Below, piece after piece: positions 25,127 through 33,364 of a stretch of 64,000 nucleotides of DNA; position 1 is the stretch's first letter; each line of letters begins with the position of its first letter. The stretch comes from Pontibacter deserti (GTDB taxonomy: Bacteria; Bacteroidota; Bacteroidia; Cytophagales; Hymenobacteraceae), in assembly GCF_023630255.1 (NCBI RefSeq), contig NZ_JALPRS010000001.1, positions 2,046,001 through 2,110,000 of the forward strand, read 5' to 3'. The notes beneath the pieces were generated by a model. That model searched no databases. It saw nothing but the letters and a program-made list of their open reading frames with translations, and was not told the origin of the DNA. The position numbers and the translations under genes are program-made.

Positions 25127-25735
25127 ATGAAAAAACAACCTGTCATTCCCTCTCAGATTTTCCTGGAGACTGAGCGGCTATACCTGCGCGAACTAAACCC
25201 AGAAGTATACAAATACCTGTTTACCGAATGTAACAGTTCCCGCATTGCAGAATATTTAGGCCTGAGTACCAGCAAAGAAGTAGAAACAGAGCGCGAGAAA
25301 TATAACCAGGGAATGGAGACGTTCTATTCTACCTTCCTGAGCTTTCATATACTGGATAAACAGAGGGGTAACGTACTAGGTAAATGCGGATTTCATACCT
25401 GGATACCGAGCCATAGAAGAGCTGAAGTAGGTTATGAATTGTATGCTGATGAAAACAAAGGGAAAGGTTACATGACGGAAGCATTAGGTGCCATCCTGAA
25501 GTATGGTTTTGAGCAAATGAACCTGCACCGCATTGAAGCTTATATTGCCAGCTATAATATTCCATCTGCCAAGCTGCTGCAACGATTCGGCTTTACACAG
25601 GAAGGCAATGCCCGCGGACATTATGTAGTGAATGGTGTAAATGAAGACTCGCTTCTGTTATCTTTGCTGCAGCCGGAATATGAGCAACAGAAAAGCTCCT
25701 GGGGTGTAAAAGATCAGGCAATTCATAATTTATAG
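25127..25735 (+). CDS. GNAT-family N-acetyltransferase (RimJ/RimL-like)
   Basis: 202 residues, one GNAT domain. It opens with FLETERLYLRELNPEVYKYLF; motif A with the acetyl-CoA loop is ADENKGKGYMTEALGAIL, and motif B is LHRIEAYIASYNIPSAKLLQRFGFTQEG. This layout is that of RimJ/RimL and spermidine-type acetyltransferases. The acceptor cannot be predicted. It is seven bases before the pseudouridine synthase gene, so a shared transcript and a link to ribosome modification are possible. Two further GNAT genes of this type occur in the window. Confidence 0.85.
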   Translation: MKKQPVIPSQIFLETERLYLRELNPEVYKYLFTECNSSRIAEYLGLSTSKEVETEREKYNQGMETFYSTFLSFHILDKQRGNVLGKCGFHTWIPSHRRAEVGYELYADENKGKGYMTEALGAILKYGFEQMNLHRIEAYIASYNIPSAKLLQRFGFTQEGNARGHYVVNGVNEDSLLLSLLQPEYEQQKSSWGVKDQAIHNL

Positions 25736-25742
25736 CTACCCA

Positions 25743-26426
25743 TTGAAGTACATTATACTTAATAAACCCTACGAAGTACTCACGCAGTTTACCGACGAAA
25801 CTGGCCGTGCTACGCTGAAAGATTATGTAAAGATACCGGACATTTACCCCGTTGGCCGCCTCGATTACGACAGCGAAGGGCTGGTGCTGTTAACAGACGA
25901 CAAAACACTGCAACACCGGTTATCAGACCCAAAGTTTAAGATCGAAAAAACGTATTGGGTGCAGGTAGATGGCCTGCCAACCGAGGAAGCATTGGAAGAA
26001 TTACACCGTGGTGTAAGTATAAAAGGAGTAAAAACCGCACCAGCCAAAGCCAGTATTTTACAACCTGCCCCTCTTGTTTGGGAACGCTCCACTCCTATCC
26101 GTTTCCGGAAAAATATTCCAACAACATGGGTAGAGATTAAAATATCGCAGGGCATGAACCGGCAGGTACGCCGCATGACAGCCGCTGTAGGTTACCCTAC
26201 CTTACGCCTTATTCGCCCAGCTATTGGTCCTCTTGCCTTAGGTGATTTACAGCCCGGTGAGTACCGAGAACTTACAACCGAGGAGATAGCAGAACTGAAA
26301 AGCCTTACTGCTGGCAGTAGCTATAAAAAACCGGTAAAAAGCAAAAATACCGGTGGTCGCCACTACGACAGCCGCCAGAACTCAAGCCGTCCAAGACCTT
26401 ACAAGCCTAAAGATAACAACCTTTAA
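25743..26426 (+). CDS. rluE: 23S rRNA pseudouridine synthase, RluE-like
   Basis: 227 residues starting at TTG 25743. It belongs to the RsuA/RluB/E/F branch but lacks the N-terminal S4 domain, as RluE does. The catalytic aspartate is Asp41 in PVGRLDYDSEGLVLLT. Further landmarks are the KTYWVQVDG strand and the ISQGMNRQVRRMTAAVGYPTLRL motif. The basic C-terminal tail of about 30 residues (KKPVKSKNTGGRHYDSR) is an extra RNA-binding extension. It modifies a single uridine of 23S rRNA. Confidence 0.88.
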   Translation: MKYIILNKPYEVLTQFTDETGRATLKDYVKIPDIYPVGRLDYDSEGLVLLTDDKTLQHRLSDPKFKIEKTYWVQVDGLPTEEALEELHRGVSIKGVKTAPAKASILQPAPLVWERSTPIRFRKNIPTTWVEIKISQGMNRQVRRMTAAVGYPTLRLIRPAIGPLALGDLQPGEYRELTTEEIAELKSLTAGSSYKKPVKSKNTGGRHYDSRQNSSRPRPYKPKDNNL

Positions 26427-26455
26427 TACCTGCTTTGGGAAATATATTCCCAAGC

Positions 26456-26510
26456 TGGCGCGAGTCTCCAGACTCGTTCCTAATGTATGGTGTTGTGTCT
26501 CCAGACGCAA
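26456..26510. repeat. Pair of REP-like palindromes
   Basis: TGGCGCGAGTCT-CC-AGACTCG (core CGAGTCTCCAGACTCG at 26461-26476) followed 16 bp later by TTGTGTCT-CC-AGACGCAA (26493-26510). A closely matching unit (GGTGCGAGCGT-TC-ACGCTC) lies beside the RAYT transposase gene at 37655-37674, which suggests these are its REP sequences. Confidence 0.6.
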
Positions 26511-26560
26511 CTGGGCCGGCAGGGGTGAAGGGCAAAGAGGCTAGCTATAGTTCATTAGTT

Positions 26561-26748
26561 GGTCCAACAACCCCTAACCCCTCCTTGTCTAAGGCGGGGA
26601 GCTTTTCTGCCTTTGCTATAGTTGGCATTATAGTTTTATAGTTCCCATTTCAACACCCCTGTAGTCCCCTCAAGGGGGCAGTTTCTAACCTCGTTACAGT
26701 TAGTATTATATTTACAGACTGTGAACGGACAAACACTACCTGCACAAC
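26561..26748. repeat. Dispersed multi-hairpin intergenic repeat, copy 3 (partial)
   Basis: Carries the blocks CCTCCTTGTCTAAGG, a tract with three TATAGTT words, ACCCCTGTAGTCCCCTC, the GTCCCCTCAAGGGGGC hairpin, and a decayed GAACGGACA block. It ends before the conserved 120-base folded element present in the other two copies. Confidence 0.7.
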
Positions 26749-26752
26749 ATAC

Positions 26753-27721
26753 TTATACTTTGTTGCCTGTAATATGCTTCACGATCTTTACGGCGTGTTC
26801 ACGGGAGTTCTCAATAAACCATACTCTTGTATCCATGCCGCCGCAAACCACACCTGCCAGGTAGATACGAGGCATATTTGTTTCCATGGTTTCAGGGTTG
26901 TGCGTAGGGTGTTTCAGTGCGTCGTGGCTCAGCTCTATTCCGAGCTTTTTCAGGAAAGTGAAGTTCGGTTGGTAACCTGTCATGGCCATTACAAAATCGT
27001 TGGCTATAGTTATCACGCCGTCCGGAGTATCAATATCTGCTTCATCTTCGCGTATCTCCAGCAACCGCGAACTGAAATAAGCTTTTACTGCTCCTTCTGC
27101 AATTCTATTCTCCAGGTCAGGTTTTACCCAGTACTTTATACTTCCCAGTTCCGGCTCCCGCACTACCAATGTTACTTCGGCACCTTTCCGGTAAGTTTCC
27201 AGGGCTACATCGGCGGCAGAGTTGTTGGCCCCTATCACCAGTACTTTTTGCTTGTAGTAGTAATGCGGGTCGTAATAATAATGGCGTACTTTTGGCAGCT
27301 CTTCTCCCTTAATGTTCAGCAGGTTCGGGATATCATAAAAGCCTGTAGCAACTATAATGTGTTTCGATTTATAGTTGGCTTTGCTTGTGCTCACTAAGTA
27401 TAGATCTTCTGATTCAGGAGATACAGCCAGTACTTCTTCAAAAAGGTTAATTTCCAGATCACCTGTTTCCGCTACTTTACGGTAATATTCCAGTGCTTCG
27501 GCACGGTTTGGCTTCGGGTGGATGCTCGGGAAAGGATAACCACCGATTTCCAGCCTGTCGGCAGTAGAGAAAAAAGTCATGTTGAGCGGGTAGTTAAACA
27601 GCGAATTAACTACGCAGCCTTTCTCCACGATCAGGTAAGTAAGGCCGGCTCTTTTAGCTTCCAGTCCGCAGGCCAGCCCTATGGGGCCGCCACCGATTAT
27701 AAGTATATCGAACGTCTTCAA
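26753..27721 (-). CDS. ypdA: YpdA-family bacillithiol disulfide reductase
   Basis: 322 residues, a flavoprotein of the thioredoxin-reductase-like fold with FAD loop GGGPIGLACGLEAKRAG at about 10-26 and NADPH loop VIGANNSAADVALETYRKGA. The active-site CxxC of thioredoxin reductase is absent; instead there is a lone Cys in FAD-proximal position (VVCGGMDTRVWF), as in YpdA. By family knowledge it reduces bacillithiol disulfide, maintaining thiol balance in bacteria that make bacillithiol, including many Bacteroidota. Monocistronic, converging on rluE. Confidence 0.88.
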   Translation of the reverse strand: MKTFDILIIGGGPIGLACGLEAKRAGLTYLIVEKGCVVNSLFNYPLNMTFFSTADRLEIGGYPFPSIHPKPNRAEALEYYRKVAETGDLEINLFEEVLAVSPESEDLYLVSTSKANYKSKHIIVATGFYDIPNLLNIKGEELPKVRHYYYDPHYYYKQKVLVIGANNSAADVALETYRKGAEVTLVVREPELGSIKYWVKPDLENRIAEGAVKAYFSSRLLEIREDEADIDTPDGVITIANDFVMAMTGYQPNFTFLKKLGIELSHDALKHPTHNPETMETNMPRIYLAGVVCGGMDTRVWFIENSREHAVKIVKHITGNKV

Positions 27722-27877
27722 GTTTACTATTTTTCCTTCAACAGCTATACGGGTATTAGGTTTATCTTTTGTGCTTAAGTTACCGGTAAGTATAGAATTT
27801 CACACTCTAAACTCTTACACTCACCTGCCCATCTTGTAGTATTCACAAGTATTTTTGTAAAGTATACATATTATAAA

Positions 27878-27933
27878 GTAAAACAAACTCTACTTTTGTA
27901 AAATTTACTTTACATTTGTAAAACAAACCTTAC
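27878..27933. promoter_or_regulatory. Candidate operator: direct repeats upstream of the membrane/XRE pair
   Basis: GTAAAACAAACTCTAC (27878-27893) and GTAAAACAAACCTTAC (27918-27933) are near-identical and start 40 bp apart, about four helical turns. Three TTTGTAAA half-sites overlap the area. They lie directly before the ATG at 27948 and are a likely binding site for the XRE regulator encoded by the second gene. Confidence 0.5.
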
Positions 27934-27947
27934 ATAACTATAAAATC

Positions 27948-28415
27948 ATGAAAACACGTTTCCTTTTTCCGTACCGGTTTAAGATAATCGGTTGGATACT
28001 GCTGGTGCCGTCTTTTATACTTGGCCTGCTCCTTATTTTATCAGACCAAGATATTTTTAACCTGGAAGCAACTGTTTTTGCCCTCTACGATAGTGGCATT
28101 TTCGAGCCTGTTAAAGCTTTTTCGCCTATCCGAAATAACATTGTGGATGAACTGATAGCCATTACCGCTATAGTTGGTGGTTTGCTGGCTGCTTTTTCAC
28201 GTGAGAAAGACGAAGACGAATATATTTCCCAGATCAGGCTGGAGTCGTTGTTGTGGGCTACCTACATCAATTATGGTTTCCTTATTTTCTCGATCGTTTT
28301 TATTTATGGCATTGCTTTTTACCAGGTACTGCTGCTCAACATGCTCACGGTGCTGCTTATTTTCCTGATCCGGTTTAATTTTATACTTTACCGTACCTCT
28401 AAAGCCTACGCATGA
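27948..28415 (+). CDS. Small integral membrane protein paired with an XRE regulator
   Basis: 155 residues with about four transmembrane spans: 13-32 (IIGWILLVPSFILGLLLIL), 65-83 (ELIAITAIVGGLLAAF), 105-122 (YGFLIFSIVFIYGIAFY) and 124-142. An acidic cytosolic loop (SREKDEDEYISQIRLESL) lies between spans two and three. It is similar in layout to membrane proteins that occur with short XRE repressors in Bacteroidota and Firmicutes. The stop overlaps the ATG of the regulator gene (ATGA), so they are translationally coupled. Function unknown. Confidence 0.75.
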   Translation: MKTRFLFPYRFKIIGWILLVPSFILGLLLILSDQDIFNLEATVFALYDSGIFEPVKAFSPIRNNIVDELIAITAIVGGLLAAFSREKDEDEYISQIRLESLLWATYINYGFLIFSIVFIYGIAFYQVLLLNMLTVLLIFLIRFNFILYRTSKAYA

Positions 28416-28612
28416 AAAATACGTTAAAAGTGCAACGGGCCATTCATAACCTGACCCAGGAAGAACTGGCCAAAAAAATAGGCGTAAGCAGGCAAACTAT
28501 AAATGCCATGGAGCTGAGCAAGTATGTGCCCTCAACGGTGCTGGCGCTTAAGCTGGCGCGTGTGTTCGATCAGAAAGTAGAAGATATTTTTACGCTGGAA
28601 GAAGATGATTAA
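28412..28612 (+). CDS. Short XRE-family HTH transcriptional regulator
   Basis: 66 residues, consisting of a single helix-turn-helix domain (NTLKVQRAIHNLTQEELAKK, then IGVSRQTINAMELSKYVPS) ending in VFDQKVEDIFTLEEDD. This is the YozG/YgzD-like type of small Cro/CI repressor usually found next to a membrane protein. It is likely to control its own operon through the repeats at 27878-27933. Confidence 0.9.
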   Translation: MKNTLKVQRAIHNLTQEELAKKIGVSRQTINAMELSKYVPSTVLALKLARVFDQKVEDIFTLEEDD

Positions 28613-28654
28613 CAGGCTCTAAACCTTAACTTAAGGCAACAACAATTCTGACCT

Positions 28655-29218
28655 ATGATTTTAAATAAACCTGTCGAATCCTTACCTGTAGCTCCGGATC
28701 TATACCTGCGCCCGGTAACCGTAGCTGATGCACCGGCTTTGTTCAGGATCATAGATAGTCAGCGCCCGTACCTGCGTGAGTGGCTGCCTTTTGTTGACCT
28801 TACCCGACAGGTTTCTGATACTACTTTATACCTGCAAACCATAACCTTAAGCACCACCGACAAAGTTTTTGTAATACTGGTTGATGAGGTCGTATCGGGG
28901 CTGATCGGGTTTAAAAGTATAGAGATGTTTAACCGGAAACTGGAAGTTGGCTATTGGCTGAGCCAGCACCAGCAGGGCAAAGGGATAATGCGCCGCTGTT
29001 GCAGCCGGCTGATAAAGTATGCATTTGAAGAGCTCCGGATGAATCGTATTCAGCTTAAAGTTTCTCCAGAAAATCACCCTAGCCGCAATATCCCCAGAAA
29101 ATTAGGTTTTACGCTGGAAGGTATAGAACGTGAAGGCGAACTCCTGAACGGCAATTTCCATGATCTGGAAGTATACAGCCTGCTTAAAAAAGAATGGCAA
29201 GCGCAACAGCCGGTTTAA
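28655..29218 (+). CDS. GNAT-family N-acetyltransferase (RimL/YdaF-like)
   Basis: 187 residues. The opening PDLYLRPVTVADAPALFRIID and the strand LEVGYWLSQHQQGKGIMRR (motif A) fit the ribosomal-protein-serine/alanine acetyltransferase group. Motif B is MNRIQLKVSPENHPSRNIPRKLGF. It lies 42 bp after the XRE gene in the same direction and may be co-transcribed. The substrate is unknown. Confidence 0.85.
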   Translation: MILNKPVESLPVAPDLYLRPVTVADAPALFRIIDSQRPYLREWLPFVDLTRQVSDTTLYLQTITLSTTDKVFVILVDEVVSGLIGFKSIEMFNRKLEVGYWLSQHQQGKGIMRRCCSRLIKYAFEELRMNRIQLKVSPENHPSRNIPRKLGFTLEGIEREGELLNGNFHDLEVYSLLKKEWQAQQPV

Positions 29219-29231
29219 TCTATTTATTTGG

Positions 29232-30275
29232 TTAACTATTGTCAGAGCCAAGCAACAGCGAGATAGGCCGCATGTGCTCGTGCTTATCTGCAATAAGCTT
29301 AAGTATAGCTAAAAACGGGATAAACAGGATCATACCGGATGCACCCCAAAGTATACCCCCGGCAACTATAGCCAGTAACGTAAACAGCATATTTACCTGT
29401 AGCCTGTAGCTCACAGCCCACGGAAAAATAAGATTCGCTTCCAGGTACTGCACTGCCGCAAACACAATTACAACACCCAACGGATACCAGGCCGAGTCGT
29501 ACGTAATCCAGGCTACAGCCATGGGTAGTATAGCCCCAATGGTGATGCCAACATAAGGTATAAAGGTAAGTATAGAAGCTACCACCCCAAAGAACAGCGC
29601 ATGCGGCACACCAATTATTAGCAGGCCGATTGTATTTAGTGTGCCTACAATGGCATAAACTATAGCCATTCCTTTTATAAAATTATAGTAGGTAGTAATT
29701 GTTTCCTGCAGTATGGTTTTGATCTTATGATGCTCGGTCCGGTAAAAGAGGGAAAATAATGCTCTGGCTAATTGTTCGCGGTTATAAAGAATAAGTACCA
29801 CGTACAATGGGATGAGCACCAGCAGCACCACCGATACTACCGAAGTATAAAGCAAACTCTGGATCATACTTAAAAGATTGGCAGCTATGTTATTTCCCAT
29901 ACTCTCAAGCCAGTTAACCTGCCGTGCCACTTTTAGATTAAATTGCTGCTCCAGGTGCGCGCTAATATCCTGCAAAGCAGCTAACAGCTTTTGCTGCAGA
30001 TTCGGCCACTCTTCTACCAGGCGCATTAACTGGTTTACCAGCAGCCAGGTAAGCCCGCCAAAAAGAATGAGCAACACCAGCAGGCAAACAGAAATGGCTC
30101 CCCAGCGAGGTATACCCCTTAGCTCCAGCCAGCGACAGATCGGGTAAAGCACAAAACTGATGAGCAAGGCAAAACTAAGCGGCACAAACAGCGAACGACC
30201 TACATACAGCACAATACCCAGCAATACGGTGTACTGCAGCAATTTTAGCCAGTTTACCTTAGTGCTTGTATCCAT
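29232..30275 (-). CDS. AI-2E family transporter (PerM-like)
   Basis: 347 residues, an integral membrane protein with about eight spans in the family arrangement: three near the N-terminus, a long central periplasmic or coiled region (residues 75-130, with LVEEWPNLQQKLLAALQDIS), then five near the C-terminus. The conserved core IGVPHALFFGVVASILTFIPYVGITIGAILPM is present (in parts). Members export AI-2 or act as Na+/H+ antiporters; the substrate here is not known. Monocistronic, convergent with the acetyltransferase gene. Confidence 0.88.
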   Translation of the reverse strand: MDTSTKVNWLKLLQYTVLLGIVLYVGRSLFVPLSFALLISFVLYPICRWLELRGIPRWGAISVCLLVLLILFGGLTWLLVNQLMRLVEEWPNLQQKLLAALQDISAHLEQQFNLKVARQVNWLESMGNNIAANLLSMIQSLLYTSVVSVVLLVLIPLYVVLILYNREQLARALFSLFYRTEHHKIKTILQETITTYYNFIKGMAIVYAIVGTLNTIGLLIIGVPHALFFGVVASILTFIPYVGITIGAILPMAVAWITYDSAWYPLGVVIVFAAVQYLEANLIFPWAVSYRLQVNMLFTLLAIVAGGILWGASGMILFIPFLAILKLIADKHEHMRPISLLLGSDNS

Positions 30276-30355
30276 AATAACTGTATATTGGTGTACCGTT
30301 ATACTAAACCAGCCTAAACAAAGCTATAATCTGTAAAAAAATGCTAACCTGTTCT

Positions 30356-31657
30356 ATGAAAAAAAATCTGGTACTGTTACCTGCTATACTTTTGTGTGTA
30401 TCGGGTGGTGTGTCTGCACAAAACCTGAAATCAATATCCCAGGAGAAAGCTACGCGAATTGTTAAAACCCTGAGTGCCGACGACATGCAGGGCCGTGCTT
30501 CTTTTACGCCTGGCGGAGAAAAAGCGGCAGATTTCATCGCATCGGAATTCAAAAAAACGAAACTAAAATATCTGCCTGGTGCCAATAGCTATAAACAGAC
30601 GTTTAAAGTGTACCGTGTAACGCCAACTAAACTGCAGGTAAAGCTGAATGGCGAAACTATAACTGAAGATAAATTATTTGCCAGCACCACTCACAAAGAC
30701 CTGAACTGGCAAGTTACCTCCAACCGCAAAATTGTAACTATAACCGAAAGCGATGACATTCGGAAAACACTCTCTGATGCTTACCAGTTAGAAGAAGATG
30801 TCCTCGTGCTGGTACATCCTGCTCATGTTAAAGCTTTTGCGAACTACCAGCGCTACCTGAGCCGTGGCGGTATAGTACAGAAAACCGGTAAAGGTGCCAG
30901 CAAAGTTTTTATACTTACTGATGTGGCACACCCGCAGGATTATGCGGTAGCAATGGAGAACAAAATTGAAGAACTGCAGCTGACCAATGTGGCAGGCATG
31001 ATAGAAGGCAAACGCAAAGATGAATACGTCGTTTTCTCAGGCCATTACGACCACATTGGTACCCACAAACCTATTGATGGCGATACCATAGCCAATGGTG
31101 CCGACGACGATGCATCGGGTACAACAGCCATGATGCTATTGGCGGATTTTTATAAGAAGCAGCGCAAACCGGAACGTACGATCATTTTTGTTGCTTTTGC
31201 TGCCGAAGAAATAGGCGGTTACGGTTCCAAACACTTCTCCGAACAGCTGAATCCGGACCAGATCATGGCTATGTTTAACATCGAAATGGTAGGCAAGCCT
31301 TCTAAATTCGGTCCTAACAGCGCTTACCTTACCGGCTTCGAAAAATCTAACCTGGGTGAGCTGATGCAGAAACGCCTGCAGGGTACAACATACAGCATCT
31401 ACCCCGATCCATATCCAAAGCAAAACCTCTTTTACCGCTCCGATAATGCTACACTGGCTCGTTTAGGTGTTCCGGCTCATACAATTTCATCGGTACAGAT
31501 AGACCAGGACAAAACCTACCACACTGTGAATGATGAGTTCGAAATGCTGGATATGGCGCACTTAACAAGTATGATCAAAGGCATTGCCCTAGGTTCTTAT
31601 GATGTTGTTTTCGGTAAAGCAACCCCTACACGGGTAGACAAGTCGCAGGTGCAGTAA
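30356..31657 (+). CDS. M28-family zinc aminopeptidase, secreted
   Basis: 433 residues from the ATG at 30356, which gives the signal peptide MKKNLVLLPAILLCVSGGVSAQ. The catalytic domain occupies about 200-420: first zinc-binding His230 in SGHYDHIG, bridging Asp within GADDDASG (250-252), catalytic Glu284-Glu285 in AAEEIGG, and the final His in YHTVNDEF. A PA-like insert precedes it. It is a periplasmic or outer-membrane-associated peptidase or glutaminyl cyclase relative. Ends at a strong terminator. Confidence 0.9.
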   Translation: MKKNLVLLPAILLCVSGGVSAQNLKSISQEKATRIVKTLSADDMQGRASFTPGGEKAADFIASEFKKTKLKYLPGANSYKQTFKVYRVTPTKLQVKLNGETITEDKLFASTTHKDLNWQVTSNRKIVTITESDDIRKTLSDAYQLEEDVLVLVHPAHVKAFANYQRYLSRGGIVQKTGKGASKVFILTDVAHPQDYAVAMENKIEELQLTNVAGMIEGKRKDEYVVFSGHYDHIGTHKPIDGDTIANGADDDASGTTAMMLLADFYKKQRKPERTIIFVAFAAEEIGGYGSKHFSEQLNPDQIMAMFNIEMVGKPSKFGPNSAYLTGFEKSNLGELMQKRLQGTTYSIYPDPYPKQNLFYRSDNATLARLGVPAHTISSVQIDQDKTYHTVNDEFEMLDMAHLTSMIKGIALGSYDVVFGKATPTRVDKSQVQ

Positions 31658-31679
31658 TAGAAAGAAATAATTTCCTAAT

Positions 31680-31722
31680 AAACAGACAAAAGCCCGCTAA
31701 CATAGTGGGCTTTTGTCTGTTT
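31680..31722 (+). terminator. Rho-independent terminator after the M28 peptidase gene
   Basis: AAACAGACAAAAGCCC, loop of about 11 bases, GGGCTTTTGTCTGTTT: a 16-bp perfect stem, one of the longest in the window. Confidence 0.85.
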
Positions 31723-31775
31723 ATAGTTTGCTGCCGTACACTAATAGTAGGAGAAGGATTGTAGAGGTTGATTGG

Positions 31776-33221
31776 ATGTTTAGATTTTTACTACTGCTGA
31801 TACTGCTCCTAAGTACCACACCCTTACGGGCGCAGGAGCCAACTATAAACTGGGGCCCGGAAATCCCCCACAGTTTCCGGAACCTGAACAAGATGCAGGT
31901 TATAGGTATTGGTAAAAATGGCTCTTTTTATACCCGCTATACCGAAAACCATCAGATCACGCTCGAACTATATAACCAGGAAAATCAGAAAGTATGGGCA
32001 GTGGCCATTGCTCCACAAAGTCCGGATGGCACCCTGGCAAAGTTCGAAGCACTTACCATGTTCAACCACCAGGTATACCTCATCTCCTCTGTGGGCGACA
32101 AGTATAAAAAATCTGTTTTTGGGCAACCCATAGATGCAGACGGCAACTATCTGCCTACTATTCGCCTGCTGGCAACCACAACACCTGATGCTGAAGTATA
32201 TACCAGATCAGAAGGTGGCAGGCTTTTGCTTGTGTTACAACAACAGGCCGAACCGCAGCAGACTTCCGTAGCTTTATACTTTGGTTCACTAACACCCCTC
32301 TGGACCCAAAGTATACCTGTTAAAGGCGAGATCAGCGAGATGCATATAGCAGCTAATGGCACCTCGTTTATACTTACCAAGCTCCCGGCTACCAATTCAC
32401 CGGAATCGGCATTTTACCTGTACCGCTTTGAAGGCCGCAATGGCAAGAGCAGCGACAAAGCTATTGGCAGCACCGCAAATCGTCCGCTACAGGCAAAAAT
32501 GTCCAACTACAACGGCGATATTGTGGTAGCAGGCGTTACGTCTCCGGCTCCATTTGTTGCAAGCCTGCAGCCAGAGCCAACCGGTACTTTTTTCTACCGC
32601 TTCCCGAAAGGCCGCTTCCGAAAGTACACACTTAACTACGCTCCTATCGACAGCCTTTTCCTGCATAACTATAAGTTCTATAAACCAGACTCCGACCATA
32701 GCCAACGTTTGCGTAACCTGCAACTGCAACACCTTATGCCGCTTACAAATAACCGCATAGTGCTGCTTGGCGAAGTGTATACCTTAAAGGGAGATCAGAA
32801 AACAGGTACCCATCATACAGATGATATCCTGGCGGTTGCCTTTGCTTCTAACGGCCGGCCTGTGTATACTACCAGTGCCAACAAGCACCAATCGGGGCAG
32901 GCGAACCAGGTTCGATTAGGGTCTTATTTAGCCACCACCGCCCAGGATACTGTAAAGCTGATCTACCTCGATTTTGAATACAACTATAATGAAAAAGATC
33001 AGATCATTATGGCGAGCCCGAGAGCTGTGCTAAAAACTCCGGTGCTGGTATCTATACTTCCGGATGGTGCACAAAAGGTAAAGCCATTGCGCAACACCCG
33101 CACCGGACGACATCAGAAACTTTACCTGTGTCCTTTATCGGCTTTTCCTGTCAGTAAAAAAGAGTTTATTGTACTTGGATCCGGCAACGGCTATTACAAG
33201 TATGGCAGGCTCAAATTTTAA
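31776..33221 (+). CDS. Hypothetical secreted protein, 481 aa
   Basis: The start is set at ATG 31776, giving the signal peptide MFRFLLLLILLLSTTPLRAQ; the open frame upstream runs into the previous terminator. The mature protein consists of repeating sheet units (GKNGSFYTRYTENHQITLELY, QVYLISSVGDKYKKSVFGQ) with spacing of 45-60 residues, compatible with a beta-propeller. No catalytic residues were identified. It is probably exported to the periplasm or surface. Not recognised as a named family. Confidence 0.75.
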   Translation: MFRFLLLLILLLSTTPLRAQEPTINWGPEIPHSFRNLNKMQVIGIGKNGSFYTRYTENHQITLELYNQENQKVWAVAIAPQSPDGTLAKFEALTMFNHQVYLISSVGDKYKKSVFGQPIDADGNYLPTIRLLATTTPDAEVYTRSEGGRLLLVLQQQAEPQQTSVALYFGSLTPLWTQSIPVKGEISEMHIAANGTSFILTKLPATNSPESAFYLYRFEGRNGKSSDKAIGSTANRPLQAKMSNYNGDIVVAGVTSPAPFVASLQPEPTGTFFYRFPKGRFRKYTLNYAPIDSLFLHNYKFYKPDSDHSQRLRNLQLQHLMPLTNNRIVLLGEVYTLKGDQKTGTHHTDDILAVAFASNGRPVYTTSANKHQSGQANQVRLGSYLATTAQDTVKLIYLDFEYNYNEKDQIIMASPRAVLKTPVLVSILPDGAQKVKPLRNTRTGRHQKLYLCPLSAFPVSKKEFIVLGSGNGYYKYGRLKF

Positions 33222-33324
33222 AGTATAGCCTTTGCGCTTCTTCAGAATAATAACAACAGGTATAAACTCCACTGCCGATCATACTAAAACAGAAAAATCA
33301 TATTTAATCTATTGCTCTAATTCT

Positions 33325-33332
33325 TATCTTTG
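33325..33332 (+). promoter_or_regulatory. Candidate Bacteroidota -7 box for the propeller-amidohydrolase gene
   Basis: TATCTTTG fits TAnnTTTG exactly, 33 bp before the ATG at 33365. The expected -33 position falls in an AT-rich ATTTAA stretch. Confidence 0.5.
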
Positions 33333-33364
33333 GTAAACAACTAACTAATCAATTTCATCCTACC

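Larger units (their letters stand above)
26427..26752. other. Convergent spacer with REP-like palindromes and repeat copy 3
   Basis: 326 bp between converging rluE and ypdA. It holds a short palindromic hairpin TTTGGGAA-x-TTCCCAA near 26434-26454, two REP-like palindromes at 26456-26510, and the partial third copy of the multi-hairpin repeat from 26561. No coding region is credible. Confidence 0.65.

Noticed and set aside
26353-26641. Two short plus-strand frames after rluE
   Set aside because: They run through REP-like palindromes and the repeat; no start context and no similarity.
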